Of a stretch of DNA of 64,000 nt, positions 40,366 to 52,199 are shown one piece after another. A model generated the notes under the pieces. That model was not told the origin of the DNA and searched no databases. It was given only the letters and a program-made list of their open reading frames with translations. A program made the position numbers and the translations under genes. Numbering within the stretch: the first letter of the stretch is position 1; each line of letters opens with the position of its first letter. Location of the stretch: the NCBI GenBank assembly GCA_960531495.1, contig OY482865.1:7347108-7411107 (forward strand). The letters are read 5' to 3'. The DNA is from Zeus faber (taxonomy: Eukaryota; Chordata; Actinopteri; Zeiformes; Zeidae).

Positions 40366-42130
40366 GTCTCTAACCTGAGGACTTCTCCGGTTCCGGTGAG
40401 AGCTACCACTTCCGGTTCCGGGGACTTCTTTGTGTGTGCATTGCTGTTGTCTTTTTTGCTGTTGTTTTTTGTTGCTCTGTTTCTGTTGTTGTTTTGTGGC
40501 TGCTGCTGCTCTTTCTGTTGCTGTTGTTGTAGTTTCTGTTGTGATATTACAGTGAGAGGATTATAAGAAGGGTGTGTTTTCGGAGAGATAGTCAAAAGGA
40601 TCTCCCTCCCGAGGTCAAAATGAAAAACTTGACCCGTAATTTAGGGAAGCTAATTAAAACACCGTGACTGGATTAAGATGAGACGGTGCACACAGTTGAA
40701 ATTTCCGTTTCTGGTGAGGGCTACCACTTCCGGTTCCGGTGACGTCTTCGCTTGTGCACTGTTGGCGCTACTATTGCTGCTGCCGTTTTCTGTTGCTGCT
40801 ATTGTTTCTGCTGGTATTGTCGTTGCTGCTGCTAACCTTATACCTGAACTTAACCATCTACCGTGACTGGATTTAGATGAGATGGTGCACACAGTTGAAA
40901 TCTCAGTGTCTGGTGAGGGCTGCCACTTCCTGTTCCGGTGGCGTCTTTGCTGTGCGTCGCTTCACTGAGAACTGTTGACTCAGTACAGATGATATTTTTT
41001 GTTCCGGTGAGAGCTACCACTTCCGGTTCCGGTGACGTCTTCGCTTGTGCACTGTTGCTGCTGCTGTTTTTACTGCTGCTATTGTTGCTGCTGGTACAGT
41101 AGCCGCTCGTGTTGTTATTGCTGCTGGTGGTGTTGTTGGTGCTGCTAACCTTATACCTTAACTGGTGTTGTCGTTGCCGCTGCTAACCTTATACCTAAAC
41201 TTAATCATCTCTGACCTTATTCCTTAACCTAATCATCTCGAACATTATACCTAAACAAAACAATCCCTAAACTTATACCTAAACTTAAACATCCCCAACC
41301 TTATACCCTAATTTAAATATCTCTAACTTTGTACCTCAACTCAACATCTCCAACCTGAGTGACTTTTCCGGTTCCGGTGAGAGCTACCACTTCTAGTTCC
41401 GGTGAGGTCTTTGCGTGTCCGTTGCTGTTGTTGCTCCTGCTTTGGTTTTGCTGTTGTTGCTGCTGGTGTTGATGTTGCTGCTATTTCTTTTGCTGTGGTG
41501 GTTTCTGTTGTGATATTACAGTTAGAGGGTCATAAGAAGGGTGTGTTTTCGTCTAGAGAGAGTCAAAAGGATCTCCCTCCCGAGGTTGAATTGAAAACTT
41601 GACCCGTAACTTTAAATTAAATTAAAGGACCGTGACTGGATTAAGATGAGACGGTGCACGCAGTTGAAATTTCCGTTTCCGGTGAGGGCTACCACGTCCG
41701 GTTCTGGTTACGTCTTTGCTGTGCTTTACGTCGTTGAGATGACATGGTACACACTGTTGACTCAGTACAGATGAGGAGATTTCTGATTCCGGTGAGAGCT
41801 ACGACTTCCGGTCCTGGTGACGTCTTCGCTTGTGCGTTGTTGCTGTTGTTGTTTTTGTTGGTGCTGTTGTCTGCTGCTGGTATAGTCACTGCTGGTGTTG
41901 TCATTGCTGCTGCTGCTGGTGCTGTTGTTGGTGCCGCTAACCTTATACCTTAACTGGTGTTGTCGTTGCTGCTGCTAACCTTATACCTCAACTTAACTCT
42001 CGCTTACCTTATACCTCAACTTAACGTAAACGTATACCTCGACATAACCATCTCTAACCTGAGTGACCGTTCCAGTTCCGGTGAGAGCTACCGCTTCCGG
42101 TTGCGGTGACGTCTTTGCGTGCGCGTTGCT
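40366..42130. repeat. Compound tandem repeat with GGTTCCGGTGA core inside the LINE
   Basis: Eight copies of a core close to TCCGGTGAGAGCTACCACTTCCGGTTCC GGTGACGTCTTCGC, starting near 40385, 40705, 40908, 41005, 41370, 41672, 41787 and 42073. Most are followed by a (CTG/TTG)n-rich stretch and then TAACCTTATACCT(A/C)AACTTAACCATCTCTAACC words. Larger blocks repeat too: TGATATTACAGT(G/T)AGAGG plus 80 bp at 40540 and 41508, and GTGACTGGATTAAGATGAGAC at 40664 and 41630, both about 967 bp apart. Confidence 0.85.
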
Positions 42131-42432
42131 GCTGTTGTTGTTGCTGCTGGTGTCGATGTTGCTGCTGCCGTTGTTGTTGTATATGTGGCTGTTGTTGCTG
42201 CTGTTGTTGTTTTCTGTTGCTGTTGTTGCCACTGTGGTTAGAGTCGCTTTTATTGTTGTTTTTGCTGTCTTTGTTGTTGCTTTTGTTGTTGCTGTTGTTT
42301 CAGGGGCATTCTTTTGTAATGACCGGCTGACAACTACGTTCTCTCTTTCTTTTTTGTATTTCTTTGTAAAGCGCATTGTGTTGCCCTGGTATGAAATGCG
42401 CTCTATAAATAAAGTGTGACTTGACTTGACTT

Positions 42433-42433
<1 letters not shown>

Positions 42434-42474
<41 letters not shown>

Positions 42475-42650
42475 GGCAGAGAGAGAGACACACACACACA
42501 CACAAACAAACACACACAGACAGGCAGAGAGAGAGACACACATGGAGTGAGAGAGAGAGAGAGCGAGAGACACACACACACACACACACACAGAGGGAGA
42601 GAGACACACATGGAGAGAGGGAGAGACACACAGACACAGAAAGAGAGACG
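42434..42650. repeat. (CA)n / GACAGGCAGAGAGAGA compound repeat
   Basis: Starts directly at the LINE tail: CA runs alternating with AGACAGGCAGAGAGAGAGACA and a CATGGAG(A/T)GAGAGAG unit. Confidence 0.92.
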
Positions 42651-43520
42651 CCATCAAGGAGAGTGAATGTTGAGGAAGGTGAATGGAAAACAATAAAGAA
42701 TCATCTATTATGAGGTGAAGGGTGAAGGAGGGAAGATCGAGGTGAGTAGGGAAGGTAGGAATGGTAGAAAGTAAAAGACTGCACCGCGGATAGCACTTCA
42801 AGTGGACAATCTCTAAGATTGTATTTGTCCCAGAATTCCATTGGAATCTGCAACATTTTTATTTCCCCGACATCCGGGCCATCACCTCGTCTGAAGTTTT
42901 TCGCCTTCTGAACGATTCATTTGGGGGTTTTTTTCCACCACTAACAATGGAAATGGCACATAGAGGAGCACATGCACAACACAAATACCTTGAATGGATG
43001 TTTCTTGTAACATGCCAGCTAAATATATCAAATATGGGATTTTACCTTTTTTCAAGTATAATTTCAGATTACCACTTTTATGATGATTCATCTTTTTTTG
43101 CTGACTTCTGAATTTATGACAGAGGGAACGGTGAGAAGTCACTGTTTTAATAGTTGCAATGTATCGTATTCTGGCCTTTGCGTCATGACTTGAATTGTAT
43201 CACCAGGTTATTGCCAATACATATCACACCTAATCAATCTGTTTCGAGAAAATATTTTCCCATATTTAAATTTTTTTCCACATTATTTTGCATAATTTTA
43301 CAGTTTTTGTTTGAGGAGAATGTTTGGTCAAGGACAGAAGTTAGAGTGGCCGGGTTAGGCATACAGAGTAAGGAAAGAGTTGAAAGACGGAGAAGTGACA
43401 GGAGTGACACATGTGATGGATAGACCGAGAGATTGATAAATAGAGGAGGGATGAGTGTGTCTGACATCAGCGTGGCAGGTTCTACCCTGACGGTCACCAC
43501 TGGATTGAGGACAGCAAAAG

Positions 43521-43628
<108 letters not shown>

Positions 43629-43674
43629 CTGCTCAAATCTGCTGAGACTGAAGGACAACTGGAGCTTTTAAATG

Positions 43675-43677
<3 letters not shown>

Positions 43678-43755
<78 letters not shown>
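43678..43755. repeat. (CT)n microsatellite
   Basis: About 39 pure CT units, lying between (CA)n at 43523-43625 and (GT)n at 43858-43946. Confidence 0.98.
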
Positions 43756-43759
<4 letters not shown>

Positions 43760-43853
43760 CTCCTCTCTCACATTCGTTCCCATTTTCCTCTTCTGTTTGT
43801 TGGAGTTTGCCACCTCCACTGTACTCTGAAATGACCACTCCAGGATTTCTTGT

Positions 43854-43857
<4 letters not shown>

Positions 43858-43950
<93 letters not shown>
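43858..43950. repeat. (GT)n microsatellite
   Basis: About 44 pure GT units ending in GCGCGC. It is the inverted complement of the (CA)n at 43523-43625. Confidence 0.98.
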
Positions 43951-43951
<1 letters not shown>

Positions 43952-45485
43952 CATCATAAAAAACAAGAGTAGGAAAGAATAATTCATAAAAAATATAACA
44001 TAACAGCCTTTACAGTGTCCCAGCAAAATGATGAATAGTTAAACTTCAACGTTATTTCATTTACAAGTTGTTGTCACTTTTAGAGAATGTACAAAAATTG
44101 CCATTTTGATCACAGGTTTACTGTTTTCTCCCCGATCGTTGTATGGACACTCAAGCATAAGAAAAGACAAAATCTTATCAAATAGGGACGGTGTCCATAG
44201 CGTGTCCTCTTCAGCTGAATGTTTTGTTTATTAACATGTTGCATTGTTTCCCATTTATGTATTAGACTGTGGCAGGACACCACAGTCTCCTGTTGCAAAC
44301 AAAAATACAATTAATTAAAAAAAACAAAAAAAAAAGTATATTTATATTTTTTGCTGGCCAATCTACTGGCAGCCTGCTACATGCAAACCGTGCAAGTCCG
44401 TCAAATGTTCGGCTACCGTCAGGCAGACAGACATAGGCTCCGGATAGCTGCTATGAAGACCGGCTAAATTGGCTTCAGGGTAGGCTCAACTTCGATACAC
44501 GATACTTGAGTTGATGCAGAATGGGTTAACGTTATTGGATTTTTTTTCATTATGAAACAATTGTGAATCTATTCTTGACATTTTCACCTCAAAGTTCACC
44601 CGACTGATGCATCTAAATGTTGAGGTCGTCCCAAAAAATTCGGTATCCACCCACTGGAGTCTCGGTAAATACTGCTGCAAACGCCGATGTGTTAGCCCGA
44701 GCCCGGCTGATCCGGGGCGGGTGGTGGGGGATCCACGTGCACATCAGCTTATCTTACCTTTCATTTTACCGCCTGACTGCAGCCGTGCGGGTGGCGTATG
44801 GAAAACAGGCTTGTGATGTTCTTGAGGACAGATTTGTATTTTCCGCTAATGGAGCCTATTGAGTAGTTGCTCTTCTTCCATTGTTATTCAGACTTTGTTC
44901 TCTCTTCTGTTTATTTATTTATTTTTGTATCTCATGTCTTTAATGCGTCGTACCCTGTGTGTTAGGTGTGAAATGGCCCAGCCGAAGGCTCGTTAAATCC
45001 ATAATGGCTCGCTGCGCCACTTTGGCAATAAATCATCAAAGTGAAAATGGAGAAAGTGTAATATCCACTGTGATCTGTTGGCTCCGTGCCTAAAGCTGGA
45101 GAAATTTCAAATGCAAACCAATCAAGTAGGCTTCACCGAAAGGGAACACATTTTTAGTGCGTGTACAAGAAAATTACATGCAGAGAGCATTCCACACCAT
45201 GTGTTACCTCTGTGAAAGAGAATCACCTCTACTTTTCTCATTTGGAGAGTTCCTCTATTTTCCGCAAAACTCATCTTACAAGACCGGCTTTAAGGGTGCT
45301 GGGGCGCTGAGATTTCTACCCCCCCAACAAAGAAAGTTTCTTGTTAGTAGGAGGAAAACCTCTCGGAGAAAGCTATTACTCTCTGATGGCGAAATTTCAT
45401 CACGCCTCGCAATGTGGCCCACGAATAATGAGCCATATTTAAATCCAGTAGATCAAGGTGGTGACTTGGTTTGTTCTTCTTTTAG
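43951..45485. other. Intronic sequence upstream of exon B
   Basis: No gene or defined repeat recognised. The frames at 44607-44862 show no known domain. The long + frame 45157-45654 crosses exon B in the wrong frame and is not the gene. Confidence 0.4.
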
Positions 45486-45561
45486 GACAACTACACGTTC
45501 GCGCAGCCCGGAATCCAGAGAAAGGTCAAGGCACTGGAGGAGCTGGTCAGCAGGATCGACG
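45486..45561 (+). CDS. tbc1d22a/b: TBC1 domain family member 22 (TBC1D22A/B), internal exon B
   Basis: A 76-nt exon encoding DNYTFAQPGIQRKVKA and LEELVSRID, directly continuing exon A (…LLDGIQ). This is one of the most conserved stretches of TBC1D22 proteins. The acceptor TTCTTCTTTTAG at 45474-45485 has a good pyrimidine tract. The donor is GACG|GTAAGA at 45561/45562, phase 1, so the final G pairs with AG at the start of exon C to give Glu. RKVKALEE is closer to human TBC1D22B (KALEE) than 22A (KMLEE) as I remember them, but exon C has VHRH, which is 22A-like. The intron before it is about 21.4 kb and the one after about 18.1 kb. Confidence 0.95.
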
Positions 45562-45801
45562 GTAAGATCGGTCTGTCCTCCTGGCGGTCTTTACGCAGGG
45601 TTTCTACAGGTCCTTGGGGGGGGGGGGGGGCTTAAAATGTCTTTAAGGGTTTAAGACTCACGCCGCCCGAGTGGGGTTTTCAGGGCCCTCCAACACAGAG
45701 ACACGGACGGCGGTATTGAAAACACACCAGCTTATTGTAGCCAGTGGGCAAGGTGGAACAAGCCTGGAGCAGATGGACAACATGTCATTACAAGGGCTCC
45801 T

Positions 45802-45804
<3 letters not shown>

Positions 45805-45871
<67 letters not shown>

Positions 45872-45886
45872 TGTGTGTGTGTGTGT

Positions 45887-45917
<31 letters not shown>
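45805..45917. repeat. (GT)n microsatellite with CT interruptions
   Basis: About 56 units with two CT interruptions. Confidence 0.98.
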
Positions 45918-45954
45918 ACCTGTTGCTCGTTGATTGCTCCAACGAGCAACAGGT
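45918..45954. repeat. Perfect 15-bp inverted repeat (hairpin)
   Basis: ACCTGTTGCTCGTTG at 45918-45932 and CAACGAGCAACAGGT at 45940-45954, with a 7-nt loop. It abuts the end of the (GT)n run. Confidence 0.95.
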
Positions 45955-46423
45955 GTACTGCCACCCTGATCCTGGGCCTTTGGACTTGAATTACCTCGGC
46001 CCAAAGACAGGTGTGGCTGCTCAAACCACACCACCCCCACACACCAGTCTTAAATTCCGTTTTTTACAAATATTAGACCTTAAAAGTCATTCAATTTGAA
46101 TGACTTAGCTCTACTAAACACTAAGCCTGCTGACCCTATCATGAGCCTTGAAGTTTGTCTTAAAACTTTTTAAAAAGTTTCAAATTTAACTCTCCGATAC
46201 CTGAGGACAACCTGTTCTGTTTGCCTCCGTCTACCCTTCTATCCCAACTTTTTTCTTCTCTCTCACTCGCTCTCTCTCCCTCTCTCTCTCTCTCATTTCA
46301 CTTGTTTTGTTTCCTGGTCGGTCTCTCCTACACCTCCCCTCTTGTTTCCAGTTCTCTCTGTTTTATTGAGCAGTATTCCTCCCAGCTGCTTTTTGTCCCT
46401 CTGTTTCAATTGTTTGCGCGCGT

Positions 46424-46433
46424 GTGCACACAC

Positions 46434-46482
<49 letters not shown>
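46424..46482. repeat. (CA)n microsatellite
   Basis: CA run with one CG interruption. Confidence 0.97.
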
Positions 46483-46483
<1 letters not shown>

Positions 46484-48305
46484 CATGCAGAATATCTTGA
46501 GTCCTAGCAGGCTAGTCCTTCTCCACCTGAGGCCAACCTGTGATGTCGGCCTCCCAAAACATGTCTGCTCCATGTCTGCTCGGCTGATCTGCTGCGATCG
46601 CTCTCTCGCTCGCTCCTGTCCTCCAATTCCTTTTTTTTTTTTTTTCCAAATTCATTTTACCTCCCAAAACTCAGCGTGGCTATATTTAGCCAGGAGCTGT
46701 GTATGTATGCAGGCGCAGCGTGGTAGGATCAGAGCAGGGGGTTGGTTCAATATCTTAGGGGTATTAGTGTTGTCTTTCTCGCCAAGCAACAGAGTTTTAG
46801 ATTCTTAAAAAGCTCCTGAGAACTTTTTAAACTCCTTTTTTTTTTTAGTTCCTTAATGTGTTTGGTTTTAACTTTTTACTCAGCTCTTGAAACTTCTAGT
46901 TTTAACTCTGGTATTTTTCATGGCCTGCCTCAGAAAAATATTGTGGAATGTCTCAGTGCTTCCCGGCTTTTGCTTAAATTGTGCGTCAGATACTTGGCAG
47001 TTAGTACAGCATGTCACCTGAGCGTGGAGCAGGGTTTTGAAGTGGTTGGAGTGTTGCTCTCAGCAGACATTCTCATCTCCACAGAAAGGATCTTGGATAA
47101 GACTCAAACCTCTGGTGCTGTAAGCGCTTCCCACTGTGCCACCTTGCCTCCCCCATGCTCATGTAGATTTTAACCAAACACAGACCCACATGCATACAGG
47201 TACATTCCTCATCCGTATCTCTGGAATAGGAGATGAATGTTTGCTCCCTATTTTTCTAGTCTCAGAAACATGTTATTGACTAAAATATATTCAAATGTGA
47301 ATACGTTTGATCTTTCCCATGCAAGTACAACAAAAAAATGTAGTTATATCGAGGCTATCAATTATCAATAAAGGTGCGTTGCTCAGACTAAAAAAAGCTT
47401 GCTAGATGCTAGAAGCATTGTTTTGGAAAATAATTTAAAAAATACATGACATTTGTCAATAGTCTGCAGCTTACTTTGTACTACAGTCATTTTTTGAACA
47501 TACTGGCATGCTTGCGTATTTTGTTTTGAAAAGCAATAATTTGTAATTTCCTTTGCCAGAGCTTGCAATTTAACACAATTACAACGACTTTTCTGGATAA
47601 AATTTCAGAGTTAAAAAAAAAAAAAAAAAAAAAAAAAGCATATCCCTTTCTCCTTGACTTGCAATTTGTGCTTATTGCTGCAATTGTACTGCAAAACCAA
47701 TGCATAAGCTTTGCAAATTGCATCGCAGGTTTCCAGAAATTACGCCGGAAAATCAAGCAATTTTGGTCACAACCATCACTCAGTGCTATCGTGAAATCCC
47801 ATCGGCTGGAAGAAGATTTTCCCTGTAATCAGAAGCGACACACCGCACGCATACACACACGCTTGTACATTTGGAAACAACTCTCGCTATTAATTAGCAA
47901 CACATCTCCCCCGTGGGATCCCCAGACCCCCACCCCCTCACTTTCAGGACTACAAACGTGTTAATTGCAGCCAGTTTAAACAATTTTGATTTGCCTCTTC
48001 TGGACCCTTCCTTTTGTCATCTGGACGCCGGCGTCGTTCCTGACACCCCCGCCCTCCCGGTTGTATTGTGCCGAACGAGGGCTTATCAGCCGCCGTCCCT
48101 GTATGACGACGTGCTCGCTGCTAACCTCGGCATTGTTAGACTCTCCAGAGCCACACTCGTGTCAGCTGGTGGGACGTGAGGGCTCGCTCACTGAATTCAA
48201 ACAGCAGGTTAGAGGGAGTGAGGGGAGGGAGGGTGGGAGTGAAGGATGCAGAGTGAAAGAAATTATGGAGAGAGAAAGAAATGTGAGTGTTTTAGTAATT
48301 TTCAC
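46483..48305. other. Intronic sequence, nothing certain
   Basis: T-run at 46629-46646 and A-run at 47614-47637. The frames at 46856-47173 and 47563-48179 show no known domain. Confidence 0.4.
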
Positions 48306-48367
48306 GTGTGTTTGTGTGTGTGTGTGTGTGTGCGCGTGCGTGTGTGTGTGTGTGTGTGTGCGTGCGC
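48306..48367. repeat. (GT)n microsatellite with GC interruptions
   Basis: GTGT runs broken by GCGCGTGCG and ending GCGTGCGC. Confidence 0.95.
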
Positions 48368-48517
48368 ACTGTTATAGTATGACAGATTCAAGGTGCAAAA
48401 GATGGAGTCAGAGAGACGGAAATGGATGAATTGTTATGAATTGATTTGGTTATTTTCTATTTATTAACCCTTATATTCTGCTTCTCCCTGGCTCCATGAA
48501 TGTGCCGCATTTTTAGG

Positions 48518-48575
48518 GCCGTCACCATCATGAAATTGTAGTTGATCATTGGTTGTCATACAAATAATTGTTTTA
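48518..48575. mobile_element. Possible left end of a hAT-like repeat
   Basis: AGGGCCGTCACCATCATGAA, then TTGTCATACAAATAATTG, similar to text at 20357-20405. The right end was not found. Confidence 0.3.
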
Positions 48576-50039
48576 TAAGTGCTTCATTGATGAATTGAAA
48601 ACACTGCCGTTTATTGAGCAGTAGTTTGTAAACCTAAGTAAGACCTTTTTTTTGCTCGACTATTAGTTTCGGTACGGTACGACCTTTATTACTTGTTGTG
48701 GAGTGAGATTTGCAGGTCCCCTGAAAAGAAAACAACTGATGAATTGATGGAAAACCCTTATCCGTGTGCTTTAAATACGCGTGCTTGTATTTAAACCGGG
48801 CCCAATATACATTGTTTTTCTTGTAATTTTACCTTTTAAGAATAATAATTTGAATATGTTTGCAAAATAATGTAATATGATATTGAAATATTGAAAACAA
48901 TAGTTATGTGCCATTTTACAAATTAAATTAGAACAGTAACATAACAATGTTCTTGTTGTGTTTGACATTAAGTGAACATTGTCCCGTATTTAACAATACT
49001 TTACAGAGCTATAAATTGACTAAGACCAATTCCTTCTGAGTCATTCTGCAGATTTTTACTTTGAGATTTCGTAGACACCGTACAGTAAATTCGTTGCAAA
49101 GTCAATGTGGGCACAGAGAAGGACATTGTGACGAGGAATGTATAAAAAATTTGACCAAACCTTGGACTTGGAGGATTCTAACTTCCTCAGCTTTTGTTTA
49201 TTGAAGTTTAAGATCTGCCACCCCTTTTTTTGTCCAACTACAAGAAAAAGTTAGAGTTCTAATCTTTGTGGGGTATTTGTTATTACACTACTATAGACGA
49301 TAATACTAAAATAATGGCCCTGAAAACAACAAGAAATGGAAATTAAATCGCTGATCCAAATGACTCGTACGACAATCAATCCTGAACGGAAAATTCATGA
49401 TTGTGACTGCTCCAGTCAACGCACCAAAGGAGGCGCAGTCTAACACGATACGATAGTGTGTTATTTATCGCCCGCTGCTGAAGCGGCACAAGTTGACTGA
49501 ACAGTCAAAAAAAAAAAATTTGGAGAATCTCAGCTCCAAAAAGAGATTCTTTTTCTCTTGAAAAGGGTATCGTTTAGGAACCCTAATGGAAGCCGAGGTA
49601 TTAGTTTGCCCAACGGCATCAATTTCCCGCTACACCCCCGCGCCACAATTTCCCCGCTAACGCAGCTGAACACACTGGAAGAAGACACCTTAATGGATGA
49701 CTGCGCGTTCCGTAATCGCCCCGTCATCATCGGCCAGGCGCTGACACCGTGTGCCGTAACTCTCATCGCCGGCCGCCTTTAATGATCGCCGTGGTCTCCG
49801 ATGGCCTCCGTCTGATATTACGGGGTCGTCTTTCGCTTTGTTGTCGACGCAGCATCTGCTGACGGGGTGTGCCGGCCTCGGGCGCCGTCGTCACCGGCCT
49901 CCACCGCTGCCATGTTAAAAGCGCAGATAGTGTCGTCGGCGAGATTTGCACATTTTATTTGATGTAAAAGTCTTGAGTGCTTGTCTTGTCACAGCAGAGT
50001 GGGAGTTATGGATGCTTCAGACTTACTTACATTCACTTG

Positions 50040-51160
50040 CATGTAAGTAAGTGAATTTTCTTTATAAAGCGCCTCTCAAAACCAGCGTTACCAGGTGATT
50101 TACGCTAAAAGACTTTCGGCAAATAGAAATCAAAAATAGAAAGGATGAAACGGAAATTGAGAAAATGACAGTAAAAGAACATTATATATTGCACGGAAGG
50201 AAAATACACACAAGATGAAGTGCTTACGACCGAGGTGGGTTTTTAACAGCTCATTTAAGATTTCCACAGATTCAGCATTTTTTTTTTTTTAATAACTGAG
50301 GGAAGAGGCTTCCAGAGAATGCGACCTGTAACAACAAAAGCTCGGTTGCCCTGGGTTTTAAGCCTGGATTTCGGGACAGCAAGAAGGCCTCGGTCAGAAG
50401 ACCTGAGAGATCTCACTGAGGCCAGAGGACACAAAAGTTACGAAATGTAGGGAGGGGCCGCCCCGTGTAGTGACGCTGGAGTGATGTGTGACCGACGTCG
50501 GGTCCTAGTTAAAAGTCTAGCGGCCGCATTTTGGACCAACTGGAGCCGGGACAAAGAAGGGTGACTCAGGGAGATGAACGGTGTGTTCCCGTAATCAAGG
50601 CGGGAAGATCCAAAGGTAAAGTACAGATTTTATTCTGCCAATGTTTTTTTTAGTGGAAAGGGACAGGATTGGAGCACTTTCTTTGAATGAAACTTAACGT
50701 CCCTGTGTTGTTCAAAGGACACTCCCAAGTTTTTTTGAGTGCTCGCTTGATATTTGCTTCTCAAGGACCAATACACTGCGGTTCTTCGTCAGAAAGGCTC
50801 TGGGGGCCTGTGAAAAGGACTTGTCAGGACGCTTTTGTCAGGGTTAAGCTGGAGGGAATTCTATGACGTCCAGTCCTTGAAGGCCGTTAAGCAGTCCTGC
50901 AAGGTAGTGAGCATGCTGAGGTCCTTTCGGTTTGAGGAGTACACCTGTGTGTCGTCCGCATAACAGTGACAAGAAATACCCTTAAAATGACTTATTAAGA
51001 CACCGATTTTGAGACCGATCCTGACAGGCATTGGCTCCTTCAGTCCAATTGTAATCATGGTTATCGCTTTACACAGAAGGATCCTGATGCACAGGGAGAG
51101 CCGCCAACAATGCATGCGGGGATCCAGTGACTTCCAGGGCGGTGGCACAGTGCTATCGGA
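50040..51160 (-). mobile_element. LINE fragment, minus strand
   Basis: Minus-strand reading at 50861-51148 contains HFKGISCHCYADDTQVY and LSMLTTLQDCLTAFKDW, the YADD catalytic box and following helix of an L2-like or related RT. Downstream on the same strand (51000 towards 50040) is non-coding text ending in GGCGCTTTATAAAGAAAATTC followed by ACTTACTTAC, consistent with a LINE 3' end and microsatellite tail. Only a sliver of the RT is intact, so it is dead. Confidence 0.75.
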
Positions 51161-51179
51161 ATAGGGACGCGTCGGGGGC

Positions 51180-51410
51180 TAATGGTGTTATGATGAGGGA
51201 GAGTGAGAAGAGGCGGTAGGACAGAGAGGGAGAGAGCGAGTGGCGGTAGGACAGAGAGGGCGAGAGCCAGTGTTGGTAGGAGAGAGAGGGAGAGAGCGAG
51301 TGGCGGTAGGACAGAGAGGGCGAGAGCCAGTGTTGGTAGGAGAGATAGGTAGAGAGCGAGTGGTGATAGGAGAGAGAGAGGGGGAGAGGGTAGAGGGAAG
51401 CGTTAGTTGG
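51180..51410. repeat. Minisatellite, 30-bp unit with 60-bp higher order
   Basis: The 60-bp block at 51241-51300 (TGGCGGTAGGACAGAGAGGG, CGAGAGCCAGTGTTGGTAGG, AGAGAGAGGGAGAGAGCGAG) repeats at 51301-51360 with two differences. Single 30-bp half-units flank it on both sides (51211-51240, 51361-51390). Confidence 0.93.
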
Positions 51411-51616
51411 TAGGAGACAGATGGCGACAGGGGGAGAGGGAGAGAAAGGTCAAGGTGTTATTGACTTCAGCCCAATGTTTCATTGCATTAATGTTCACAA
51501 TGCCTTGGTCAGCAGGATGGGACTTGGCTGATCCATCTCTCTCTCTCTCTCTCGCTCTTGCCCCTTTTTCTCTCCCCCACCTTCTCTCCTTTCCCATCTA
51601 ATCTCTCCCCATCGCT

Positions 51617-51622
<6 letters not shown>

Positions 51623-51666
<44 letters not shown>
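51623..51666. repeat. (CT)n microsatellite
   Basis: About 22 CT units inside a longer pyrimidine-rich region (51535-51810) that is followed by a purine-rich one (51840-51990). Confidence 0.96.
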
Positions 51667-51668
<2 letters not shown>

Positions 51669-52199
51669 AATACTAGCTTTCACCTCAACATCTTCCCTAT
51701 CTGCCCTTTCATTTATTCTCTCCTGCACTCGTCTCTTTCTGTCTTTCTTCTCTATTTTCGTCTCTGACTCTCCCTTTCTCGTCCCCCTCCCTCTCTCGCC
51801 GCCCCCCTTCACCCCTGTCAAACGGGGGAGGGGGCAGGCACTCAAAGAGCAGGAGAGAGAGAGAGGAGTGGAAAGAAGAGTGAAAGATAGAACCAGTCCT
51901 CGTCTCGTACGTACCTCCCTCCGCCACCTCTCATCACAGCAGGGGAGAGAGAATGAGAGAGTAAAAAAAAAAAGAGGAAGAAAAAGATTCTGGCACCACG
52001 CCTTGAGCCCTCATCCTTTTTCCCCCGGCATCCTTCCTCTGCTCATCCTCTCCCTCACCCACACGCTCCCTCCTCCTCATCGTCCTCATCCTTTCTTCTT
52101 ACCCTCTTCACCTTATCTATTTTGATTTGTTTTGGGGTTTTTTTTGGAAGTACAGAACAGTGCACGAATCGGAAACCGTCTGAAAGTCGTGTTTGCCAA

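Larger units (their letters stand above)
39050..42440 (+). mobile_element. L2-like LINE, 5'-truncated, with an expanded 3' region
   Basis: RT and C-terminal domain remnants run from 39050 to 40200. The 3' end at about 42345-42440 reads CTTTGTAAAGCGCATTGTG, then TGAAATGCGCTCTATAAATAAAG, and finishes in tandem ACTTG, which is the 3' tail of fish L2-type LINEs. Between these lies about 2 kb of compound tandem repeat. It lies in the sense orientation of the host intron. Confidence 0.8.
45596..46110 (+). repeat. Dispersed GGGTTTCTACAGGTCCTT repeat, split by (GT)n
   Basis: Starts 35 nt after the exon B donor with GGGTTTCTACAGGTCCTTGG, a G-run, and CTTAAAATGTCTTTAAGGG. AAATATTAGACCTTAAAAGTC at about 46064-46086 looks like the other part. 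Related to 30640-30730. Confidence 0.5.

Noticed and set aside
41993-42637. 214-residue minus-strand frame rich in Thr/Asn/Ser
   Set aside because: Antisense of the CTG/TTG-rich tandem array and CA repeats; no conserved motif.
45157-45654. 165-residue + frame covering exon B
   Set aside because: It reads exon B in a different frame from the TBC1D22 protein; the conserved frame is defined by splice sites and by exons A and C.
47563-47964. 133-residue + frame with a Lys run
   Set aside because: Contains a long A-run and no conserved motif; it appears to be a chance frame.
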